A stretch of DNA of 12,241 nucleotides, taken from the NCBI GenBank assembly GCA_009602725.1, contig WELB01000028.1, positions 307,897 through 320,137 of the forward strand, in the 5' to 3' direction. The stretch comes from Spirogloea muscicola. Lineage: Eukaryota; Streptophyta; Zygnematophyceae; Spirogloeales; Spirogloeaceae. The notes under the pieces are model-generated. The model had not been told where the DNA came from and did no database searches. It worked only from the letters and a program-made list of their open reading frames with translations. This document shows, one piece after another, positions 1 through 6,198 of the stretch (position 1 is the first letter of the stretch; every line of letters starts with the position of its first letter). The translations under genes were made by a program, and so were the position numbers.

Positions 1-72
1 CTCTCTCTCTCTCTCTCTCTCTCCCCCCCCCCCCTCCCTCTCCCTCCCTCCCTCCCTCCATCCCTCCCTCTC
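1..72. repeat. CT / CCCT microsatellite
   Basis: The window opens with a (CT)n run (1-22), then a C run (23-34), then CCCT/CCTC repeats to about 72. On the minus strand this purine tract lies directly downstream of the 3' ends of retrotransposon copies. It may be simple-sequence DNA flanking the array or an element tail; the sequence does not decide. Confidence 0.9.
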
Positions 73-77
73 GGAAA

Positions 78-128
78 GGGCTCGCTCATTAGAAGGGGCT
101 GGAAAAGCAGAAGGGCTCGCCCATAGAG
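78..128 (-). repeat. Two close copies of the element 3'-terminal motif
   Basis: A GGGCTCGC(C/T)CATnAGA motif occurs at 78-93 and again at 113-128, 35 bases apart. Read on the minus strand, each is the ATGGGCGAGC-like end that also closes the 3' UTRs near 4791 and 9552. Between them lies a degenerate remnant of the CTGGC...CCAGCCCC hairpin region. I read this as the 3' end of the 235-1851 element followed by a 5'-truncated copy of about 35 bases. A target duplication is the alternative. Confidence 0.5.
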
Positions 129-234
129 AACGGATTTGTTTTACTTTTTTGTGTCAAACAAACGAAGGCCAAATGGCCGAGTACAAAGGCAAGCACATCT
201 TAAGACCTACATAACCTACTGTAGATTGACCCGC
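129..234 (-). other. 3' UTR of the leftmost element
   Basis: This stretch follows the TGA stop at 235-237 on the minus strand and carries no coding sequence I can support. It is visibly richer in A and T than its surroundings. It does not resemble the 3' UTRs at 4784-4925 or 9549-9679 except at its very end, near 113-128. That marks the leftmost element as a separate subfamily. Confidence 0.55.
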
Positions 235-1851
235 TCAGAAACCACGGGTCAAAACATAAAGGTCGCTAACCGATGCCTGGATACTAGATGGCAGATACGA
301 AGCCCTTCTGCCACCAACTAGAGCTCGCCCAGCTTTCTGGTGCAAAGCATTAGCCTGAGCACGCTGCAAACAGGCCGAAACTCGTTGTCGCAACAACGAC
401 AGATAAGCAGCTGGCAAGCCCATCTCAGCCGGGAAGACATCTGCATGTCGTGTGTAGCCTAGATTGCCTATGTTTTGAAGGAGAGTAAGGAAACGAGGAC
501 CTAAGCAGCCAAAGATGTCGAGTGCCGCTGGCAGGAGCTGATCACAGTGGGGGTAATCGGAGTAGTGCTGCAACTTTCTTTGTTCAGCAATGCCCACTGC
601 GTGGGCAGCGATGTGTGTCGATGCTGGACCTTTATAGGCCTCCGTAAGCACAGCATCCACCAAGGCCCGTGGTCTTCCACCAGGTTGCACGCCCACTATG
701 TCAAGTGTGCTGCGATGATGATGTCCCTGGGCATCCGTGGTGATAGGCATGATATTGTTCACTTCCACGACCGCACGGTACCCGGCGTCGCGCATCAAAC
801 CCGCCAGGGCATCACGGAGGAGGTTGTGGACGCCCACCACTTCTGGTCCAGTGGGGCATCGCAGCATGTGAGTGGCGAGCTCAGCACCCTCTGCACGGAA
901 GCCGCACTCACACTGGTGCACCCCAATCAGGCAATTAGGTGGGAGGCCGAGGAAGAGTTGAAGCAACGTCCGAAAGGCCTCGGAGCTGATGCTGAAGGCG
1001 TTGGCCACGGCGTGTGAGGTGATCCAGTCTGTGGCTCCAGGTGTGGCGAGGGAAGCAAGTCTTGCTAGGCTCCTTGGATTGTTGTGAATCTCTGGCAGCC
1101 TCCTCAAGCTTCTGCGGAGCTCATCTTCCACTGCCGTAACCAGTCTGGATTGTGCCCCTCTATCCGAAGCTTGGGCGATGGCGGAGAATGGCGTGAGTAG
1201 GGGTTGTATAGAGGGAAAAGAGCCGATTGCCGAGTCACGGATGCTCCTCAGATCCGCTTGGAAGGGGGGCAGGCCTTCCTCCACATTGCGTACGGGGTCG
1301 TGGAGGCACGGGAAGCGCATGGGAAGCATAGAGGTGATCTGGTGCAAGCAGCCCAGGAAGGCTGCTTGCGCCGTCTGCTCCAACGACCGGCAGCCAAGGC
1401 CGCCCATGCGAGTGGGGAGGGAAGCCTGGAGGGAAGATGAAGCGGAGGGGAAAGAGGATGATTGTAGAAGGGATGCCAGGGACTGCAGCAGGGAGTTGTC
1501 AAATTCCTTGTAGAGCTCGCCCACCGTGCCCATTGGGGCGACTGTCCGTTGCAGATAGCTTGCCCGTTGGCCAATGCAGCGGGTGAGAATGGCCAACGCC
1601 AGCTGTGTGTCCCCAAGGAGGGGAAGGGAAGGGAGGGGGGCGAGGTGTTTTTGGAGGTGTTCCCGCAAGTCCACCGCCACGTGAGCTGGTGTGCCGAGGG
1701 GGACCTTGAGGATGGCCAGCCCATTGGCAGGGGTCTGGCAGCCGTGGGGGAGCTGAAGGTTGGCGGGGAGACCACGTGGGGACCATGCCACGCTCTTGGA
1801 CGGACAAGACCGCAGGCCCATCAGGTCCATTTGCAAACGAGCAAGGGGTAA
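235..1851 (-). pseudogene. RT thumb, zinc knuckle and RLE endonuclease (C-terminal part)
   Basis: An uninterrupted minus-strand reading frame of about 540 codons ending in TGA. An ATG at 2061 opens the same frame, but its first 70 or so codons are antisense to the flipped block at 1850-2061 and are not element sequence. Real similarity starts near 1851, just after the missing YADD box, with KSVAWSPRGLP and a LAILKVPLGTP thumb segment. Counting from 2061: the knuckle is C384, C386, H398, C402, and the likely nuclease core is E433, D454 (LDIV), D469 (VDAVL) and K496. In R2-type elements this part nicks the target DNA. The end, VLTRGF, matches the LLTRGY tail of the other copies. It is intact as a half but has no RT active site in frame, so it is scored as a fragment. 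Confidence 0.8.
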
Positions 1852-2120
1852 ATTTGGTGCTGGCATGTCCTGCGGGGCGGAGGCCCTCGTCCACGGCATC
1901 CGCGCTGCTCTCGAAGTGGACCCTTCAACGATGGTCCTTGGGCTGGATATCAGTAACGCCTTCAACACAGTGAAGCGCATCGTCATCATGGAGGAGAAAA
2001 GGGCGGCTGCTGTGACAAGCCGGAGAGTCGTGGAAGACGCTGTGGTCATCTTTTGGCACACGCCAGGGGGATCCCCTTAGCCCAGTCCTGTTTGCCTTGG
2101 CACATTGTCGGGCTATACGG
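1850..2120 (+). pseudogene. Inverted block: RT palm motifs A and B
   Basis: The plus strand reads FGAGMSCGAEALVHG, then GLDISNAFNTVKR (RT motif A with its catalytic Asp), then after a frame change QGDPLSPVLFALAHC (motif B). The large element at 4784-9185 has the same order: FGAGLRSGGE, VDVRNAFNSV, QGDPLAGFYYALAHH. About 18 codons between the two motifs are missing and the frame shifts near 2063. The block ends near 2120, before the YADD box. It lies on the opposite strand to the RT thumb that should follow it, and the joint with that part is at about 1849. Confidence 0.8.
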
Positions 2121-2129
2121 CGCACCCAG

Positions 2130-2848
2130 ATTTTTTCCAAGCTTGTTCTCGGCTATCTTCCCTCCTTCGGCGTCGGTGGCCACAAGACTTTCCAGGACAG
2201 ACAGGCTGCGATTACAAGTGGAAATTGGAGGAGTTGGCTCAACAGCGTGCAGCAGCTGCTCGGGTCGCGCTCTCACAGCGGCGGGGGCGCAATGGATCAG
2301 TCAATCAGCCCTCTCAACAGTCCACAGCTGGCAATCTAGCGCGCGCAAGACGCTTTGGCAGGGCAGGAGAACTTTCCCGAGCCGCTCAGGCCCTTTGCCC
2401 TGACCCCCTGGCTACTACCAACGACGCCACGGAGGCTATCTTGCGACAGCTCCACCCCCCTCCACAACACCCCCTCGAGCCCTGGGCTGGCGAGCTCCCC
2501 AGTCCTCTTGACCTATCGGCAGAGGCGCTCCGTGTGGCCCTGACCAAAGCCCCCCGTATGGTGTCTGGAGGCCCTTCTGGATGGCTCTTGGAGCACCTAC
2601 AGGACCTTTTTCCTTGATGGGGATGAGAGGAGCTTCTCCCTGTTCCTGTCCACCTGCCGGCACATCGCCAGGGCTGCCATTCCACCACGCATTGCCAACG
2701 CCTTAGTTCAGCCACCTGCTTGCTCTTGCGAAGCCAACAGGCGGTGTGAGACCCATTGCGCTGACGGAGGTTATCATGCGGCTGGTATCAAAGGCCGTGT
2801 GCAGCGAGCTGAAACCCCAGCTGACCAGCCACCTATCACCCCTCCAAG
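2130..2848 (+). pseudogene. Inverted block: pre-RT region and first RT motifs
   Basis: The plus strand encodes the stretch upstream of the palm. TSGNWRSWL (near 2216) matches ESGHWEELL of the 4784-9185 element; then come ARRFGRAGELSRAAQAL, GGPSGWLLEHLQDLFP, and, after a stop at 2615-2617 and further frame changes, LLALAKPTGGVRPIALTEV and LTSHLSPLQ, ending at 2847. The next residues of the protein (FGAG...) lie at 1853, to the left, so this block and its neighbour are in swapped order for plus-strand reading. Non-catalytic RT motifs are present. It cannot be translated as one frame. Confidence 0.75.
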
Positions 2849-3740
2849 TATGTACAACGCCCAGGCCGCCTCGTCCATGGAGTCCGCTTCGATGCGTGCG
2901 ATGTAAGGCGTAGAAACCTTGGTGCACACACGACGTGCCCATCTGGGAATGTGGCGTAGGTTTCGAAGGCCGACAGGGATGAGAAGGGGGGTGAGGTCCA
3001 CGGGGGGTGGTGGAGGCCGGACGGTGCCAGGCACTTGTGAACTTGCTGCCAGCTCCTCGCAATTCTGGCGATTGCGGCAGTGATAGGCATGGACTGGCAG
3101 CCTTCTCGTGCCGACACGTTGCTGGCATACTGGGCAGAGGACTCTCTGGTCTGGCGCATTTGGGAGGCCCGTGTGGACTGGGCTCGGGTCGTGAGACCGA
3201 CCCTGCCGATGTCGAGGTCGTTCTTGATGGTCACCAGCTGGATGGCGTCTCACGATAACAGGTCGAGGCAGCAAGGGAGGTGGAGGTACGGGTAGGGGTA
3301 GAGGTAACAGGGGAGGTAGAGGAGGCAATGATGGCGGCGGTACTGGTGGTGGTGGTGGTGGTGGAGCAGGTGGTGGTGGTGGTGGTGGTGGTGGTGGTGG
3401 TGGTGGCGGCGGCTCCGGGGCGGGGACTGGTGCAGGCACTGGTAAATGCACAGCTGGAGCTTGGGGAAGAGATGTGCGTTGCCTTCGAGTCGAGAGTAGA
3501 TGCAGCAGACTTTGCGGCCGGCAGGAAAGGAAGGGCCCGTCCGCAGTAGAGGAGTCGCTTGACTGTGCCGGGCTGATGGCAATTCCGACTCCGGGGTTCC
3601 ATGTTGGGGGCCTCGACTCTGCATCCGAGGAGGCCGAGCCGGGGTCCGAAAGCCGAGCTAGCTCATCAGGAGCAGGGACTATGCAGGGGCTCGGGCTCCA
3701 CAGCCGTCGTCCGGGAGGAGCGTGAAGAAGCTCTTTCCGC
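2849..3740 (-). pseudogene. N-terminal block: proline-rich region and C2HC zinc finger
   Basis: The minus-strand frame is open from 3811 to 2774, but only about 3740-2849 is element N-terminus: the right end is antisense to the nuclease fragment and the left end is antisense to the flipped block. In this frame, numbered from 3811, a proline tract (about 134-182) is followed by a C2HC finger, C226, C229, H241, C245. A pre-RT segment then ends in DEAAWALYI, matching DEAAWKQFL of the large element. Such fingers bind DNA in R2-type elements. The proline tract comes from a (GGT)n triplet repeat on the plus strand. I see only one clear finger, where the large element has two. Confidence 0.7.
3344..3406. 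repeat. (GGT)n triplet microsatellite
   Basis: GGT triplets run over 3344-3364 and 3371-3406, broken by AGCAGG. On the minus strand in the element frame they encode proline. In other frames they give runs of Thr, His or Val, which have no coding meaning. Confidence 0.95.
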
Positions 3741-4245
3741 AACGGAGTCCCTCGGACGCGGCGTGTCGATCTGGTCGGCGTCCCCCTGGGAGGTGGCAAG
3801 CGGCTTCTCATGGACGTCGTCCTAACCGACAGCTTCCGGACGAAGGGCCCCGTAACTTCTGAGACCCGCTATGCCGTGAAGGTGGCCGAACAGAAGAAGT
3901 TGCACAAGTACAAGTACCACCCGGCGGGTGATACCTTATACCCCCTGGCCATGGACATCCATGGGTGTTACGGGGGTCGGTGGTCCTCGTTAGTTTCGCT
4001 GCTGGCATCTCAAGCTGACCGGCGGCGCCGGGAACTGGGTGCAGCCCTTCCCGGTGGCTCGGTGCCTTTTGGGTCTTGTGTCCTGCTACCGTATGCGTTT
4101 GTCTTTGTCGCTACAGCGTTCCCAAGCGCTTGCTTTGCACCGCCGCGCTGGTCGTGCCCTTGCAGCAGCCTCTGGCTTGCGCAGCGGGGTTGCTCTTCCT
4201 CCCCTCAGCTCATCTGACTTCCTACTGCTGACACGGGGTTACTAA
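3735..4245 (+). pseudogene. RLE endonuclease and C-terminal tail, frameshifted
   Basis: The frame starts with TRRVDLVGVPLGGG near 3753 and MDVVLTD (two likely metal-binding Asp), then AEQKKLHKYKYHP (catalytic Lys region) and LYPLAMDIHGCYGGRW. These match VDLVATP, LDVVTTD, ARAKELKYADHP and FPLAIDTHGALGAQW of the 9549-12241 element. A frameshift lies near 4060-4090; the correct frame then gives YRMRLSLSLQRSQ, RRAGRALAAASG and the end SSDFLLLTRGY, stop TAA. The fingers, RT and knuckle are absent, so this is a dead fragment. Confidence 0.8.
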
Positions 4246-4269
4246 CAGCGCCCTGGCTGCCTAGCCTGT

Positions 4270-4341
4270 GGCTCCGTCATGAATACCTGTATGCATCTGG
4301 CTGGCTATCACAGCAGCTCTTTTAATATCAGCAGCCGCTTT
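4270..4341 (+). repeat. 72-base unit, copy 1 (3' UTR of the plus-strand element)
   Basis: It runs from GGCTCCGTCATGAATACC to AATATCAGCAGCCGCTTT. Related copies lie on the minus strand at 4574-4643 and 9186-9257. Here it follows a stop codon, so it is the distal 3' UTR of this subfamily. It holds a weak hairpin around GGCTG...CAGC, like the stronger one in the other 3' UTRs. Confidence 0.8.
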
Positions 4342-4508
4342 CTGGTCTTTTGTGAAGAAGCTGAAGGGGGCGTTGAAATAGTTGGAATGTCGGCCACTGA
4401 GGCAATGGCAGCCCTCGTTGCAGCAGTCGAGCTGCGGGTGCCGTAAGGGTGAGGGGCGCGCCGCGACGGGCTGCGCGCCGCGCCGCGACCTTTGGCAGCC
4501 GCCGCCAT
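4308..4508 (-). CDS. Possible N-terminus of an unidentified element or gene
   Basis: A minus-strand ATG at 4508 sits in a CCGCCATGG context, a strong eukaryotic start, after a CCGCC-rich leader. It opens 66 codons beginning MAAAAKGRGAARSPSRR and containing PHPYGTRSSTAATRAA. The last 11 or so codons, from about 4341 down, run into the inverted plus-strand element, so the natural protein must have continued elsewhere. It lies directly downstream of a 72-base unit, just as the large element's start does, so it may be the 5' end of another element whose body was lost. I do not recognise the peptide. It is basic and Ser/Thr/Ala-rich, and could be chance in GC-rich DNA. Confidence 0.3.
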   Translation of the reverse strand: MAAAAKGRGAARSPSRRAPHPYGTRSSTAATRAAIASVADIPTISTPPSASSQKTRKRLLILKELL

Positions 4509-4573
4509 GGCGGTGGGGTCGGCCAGCGGGCGGTGGGCGGTCGGCGGTGGGCGGCGGCGAGCGGCGGCGGGGG

Positions 4574-4667
4574 AAATGCGGCCGATATTGAAAGAGCGGC
4601 TGTGAAAGCCAGCCAGATGCATACAGGTGTTCTTGACGGAGCCACAGGCTAAGCAGACAGGGCGCTC
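4574..4667 (-). repeat. 3' UTR with 72-base unit, copy 2
   Basis: On the minus strand this follows the TAA at 4668-4670 and contains the unit at 4574-4643, reading GGCTCCGTCAAGAACACC to CAATATCGGCCGCATTT. It is somewhat diverged from the other two copies. It is followed at once by the CCGCC-rich leader of the possible reading frame starting at 4508. Confidence 0.75.
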
Positions 4668-4780
4668 TTAGTACCCCCGGGTCAGCAGTAGGAAGTCAGA
4701 TGAGCTGAGGGGAGGAAGAGCAACCCCGCTGCGCAAGCCAGAGGCTGCTGCAAGGGCGCGACCGGCGCAGCGGTGCAAAG
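4668..4780 (-). pseudogene. 5'-truncated element fragment, last 37 codons
   Basis: The minus-strand coding end reads LHRCAGRALAAASG and then SSDFLLLTRGY, followed by TAA. It belongs to the same subfamily as the plus-strand copy at 3735-4341. Upstream, similarity stops at about 4780, directly at the 3' end of the large element (4784-9185). That is a head-to-tail joint with no spacer: an intact 3' end followed by a severely 5'-truncated copy. Confidence 0.8.
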
Positions 4781-4783
4781 AGA

Positions 4784-4925
4784 GAAGTGCGCGCCCATAG
4801 AGAAGAGAGGCTGGCAAAGCCAGCCCAAAAAAGAATGGACAATGTCCAAAGCCAAAGAATAGGGAGCCGGAAAAAGGACTACACTACAAAACAGTGCAGA
4901 ACACAGAAACGATGCAGAGGGAAGC
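4784..4925 (-). other. 3' UTR with terminal hairpin
   Basis: It runs from the TGA at 4926-4928 to about 4784. Two palindromes are visible: GGACAATGTCC at 4837-4847, and the hairpin GGCTGGC-AAA-GCCAGCC at 4809-4825 (plus-strand reading). The end, TCTCTATGGGCGCGC on the minus strand at about 4789-4803, is shared with other copies. The sequence is almost the same as the 3' UTR at 9360-9493. In R2-type elements a structured 3' UTR is what the RT recognises to start copying; that role here is inferred. Confidence 0.75.
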
Positions 4926-5110
4926 TCAGTACCCACGAGTGAGCAACATCAGGTCTGAGTAGCTCGCTGCAGGGAAAGAGGCACTCCGCCGAGACCCAGA
5001 GGCGGCGGCCATAGCACGGCCTGCTCGCGTGTGGACGGCGTGGGCAAGGGAGCGTTGAAGCGATACGGCCAGGCTCATGCGGAAGACTTGTGCGAGCGAA
5101 CCGGCGGCGT
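4926..5110 (-). pseudogene. C-terminal tail of the large element
   Basis: The minus strand reads AAGSLAQVFRMSLAVSLQ, then TRAGRAMAAASG and PAASYSDLMLLTRGY, then TGA. It matches the tail of the 9549-12241 element (AAGSLAQVYRMRLAVSLQ ... LRLLSRGY). It lies in a different frame from the nuclease part, because 5109-5184 holds 76 bases where the other element has 132. The lost 56 bases encode the stretch after the catalytic Lys, around FPLAIDTHGALG. Confidence 0.8.
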
Positions 5111-5148
5111 TGAAGCCGGGCATCGCCCCTGGCAGACCCGGCCGCCGG

Positions 5149-5906
5149 TCAATGGCCTGGCGGGCATCCGCCATCATCCCCCACCGGGTGATCAGCATAT
5201 TTTCGCTCCTTGCCCCGGGCCGCCTGGCCGACCGCGTGCCCTGCAAACGACGCCGATCTGGTGGGATTGGCGGAGTCGATGCAGTCCGTTGTCACCACAT
5301 CAGCGATGATGCGGGGACCGCCGCCGGGCGGGATGGCGACCAGGTCGGCGCGTCGCGTATGGGACTGGCCGTCCGCGCCCAGCTGGATGGGCATGATGGA
5401 GTTCTCCACCGCGACCTTGAAGCCAGCCTCCGAAAACAACCCCTGCATACCATCGCGCAGGAGGTCTTGGGAAGCGGTCCGCTCGCCCCCGTGTGCGCAA
5501 CGGAGCATGTGGGCGGCCAGCTCCGCAGGATCAACGTGACGGGCACCGCACTCGCTTTGAGTGACGCCCACGAGGCAGGGAGGGAGGAGGCCCAAGAGCC
5601 GGTGGACCGCCGTCCGGAAGACCTCGTCGGGCATAGTGAGCGCCGCGTGGAGTGGGAGCGCTGATAGCCACGCTGCCGCCCCAGGGGAGGAGGGTGAGAG
5701 CAGCCGGGCGCGCCCTCGAAGGTCAGCCGGAGGGAGAAGCTCCACCACCTGGTCGGAAGCCGCTTTTTCAACCAGCGCCGAGAAGCATGCCTGGTCACGC
5801 TGGTCTGGGGTGTGGGCGAGGTGGATGAAAGGAACGGCCTGTTCCGACATGTGGGGGTGGACCGCCAGGAATCCGTCGCGGGCAGAGCGGAGGGCAACCT
5901 GAAAAA
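5149..5906 (-). pseudogene. RLE endonuclease domain of the large element
   Basis: Element sequence in this minus-strand frame starts at about 5906 (FQVALRSARDG); the open frame extends to 6171, but that part is out of register. Visible in order: SPSSPGAAAWLSALPL and EVFRTAVHRLLGLLPP (a pre-knuckle signature shared with the other copies); the knuckle as SEC...H...C, with Ser (codon 5554-5556) in place of the first Cys; then E of AVENSIMP, D of RRADLV, D of ADVVTTD and K of GKERKYADHP. This is the PD-(D/E)xK-like target-nicking domain. The frame ends in a premature stop at 5149, after the deletion. Confidence 0.85.
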
Positions 5907-6198
5907 GGCAGCTGACCGATCTCCACCTCAGCTGCCGCCCGCTCCAGGGCGCGCTGGCCGTGCACGAGGAACCTCTGGCACATTGGGGCTGCCACCTGAG
6001 CCCAGCTACCCATGTAGGCCGCCTCGCAGGCGCAGGCAACTGAGCGGCATCCCAAGCCGCCACGGCTGGTCGGCAGGCTAGCCTGCAGCAGCGCAGCTGG
6101 TGTGGTGAGGAACGCGGGGTGCTGCACGAGGGTGGCCGCGGACGCCAGGATGCCGGAGTCAAACGCTGCATACGCTGCCTTCACGCCGACGAGGGGGG
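5907..6198 (-). pseudogene. Linker between RT thumb and nuclease, third frame
   Basis: About 97 codons in a frame different from both neighbours. They read VGVKAAYAAFDSGI, then LLQASLPTSRGGLGCRS and AAYMGSWAQVAAPMCQRFLV, matching LQASLPTRMGGLGCRS of the 235-1851 copy and AAYLGSWAQTAASVAQRFLV of the 9680-10914 copy. The entry is at a 7-base G run (6193-6199) and the exit at a 5-base A run (5902-5906). Comparison with the other copies indicates one base lost in the first run and one gained in the second. The segment is likely an alpha-helical connector; its function is unknown. Confidence 0.8.

Larger units (their letters stand above)
78..3740 (-). mobile_element. Scrambled RLE-type non-LTR retrotransposon
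   Basis: Four blocks together cover most of one element protein: zinc finger and pre-RT start (minus, 2849-3740), pre-RT and first RT motifs (plus, 2130-2848), RT palm motifs (plus, 1850-2120), and RT thumb to nuclease end (minus, 235-1851). Along the DNA the blocks keep the order expected of a minus-strand element, but the two middle blocks are each flipped in place. The joints fit at residue level: the protein parts meet with almost no overlap, except for about 33 missing residues holding the YADD box. The family is an RLE-type LINE with R2/NeSL-like order; the exact clade is not determinable by eye. Confidence 0.75.
3735..4341 (+). mobile_element. 5'-truncated plus-strand element, second subfamily
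   Basis: A 3' fragment of an RLE element on the plus strand: it begins inside the nuclease domain near 3735, passes the stop at 4243-4245 and continues through a 3' UTR to about 4341. It shares its C-terminal coding end and 3' UTR with the minus-strand fragment at 4574-4780, so both are one subfamily. Its 5' end abuts the N-terminal block of the scrambled element with no spacer. It could have inserted there, or it could be part of the same rearrangement. Confidence 0.75.
4133..4780. repeat. Imperfect inverted repeat with 232-base spacer
   Basis: The left arm, 4133-4341, and the right arm, 4574-4780, are reverse-complement copies of the same element end: the last 37 or so codons, the stop and the 3' UTR. 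They differ at scattered bases, for example TGACACGGGG against TGACCCGGGG before the stop. The spacer is 4342-4573. The arms are two element 3' ends facing each other rather than the termini of a DNA transposon. Confidence 0.85.

Noticed and set aside
1-72. Telomeric repeat
   Set aside because: The CT/CCCT pattern is irregular and matches no standard telomere unit that I can support.
136-321. Short plus-strand frame at the left end
   Set aside because: It overlaps the 3' UTR and coding end of the minus-strand element and has no recognisable content.
1861-2061. First 66 or so codons of the minus-strand frame that starts at 2061
   Set aside because: They are antisense to the flipped RT palm block, so the frame is fortuitously extended; real element sequence starts near 1851.
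3231-3624. His-, Thr- and Val-rich open frames over the GGT repeat
   Set aside because: They are other-frame readings of a triplet microsatellite; only the proline frame is continuous with the zinc finger and pre-RT sequence.
4133-4780. DNA transposon with terminal inverted repeats
   Set aside because: The arms are coding ends and 3' UTRs of a retrotransposon facing each other, and the spacer holds no transposase.
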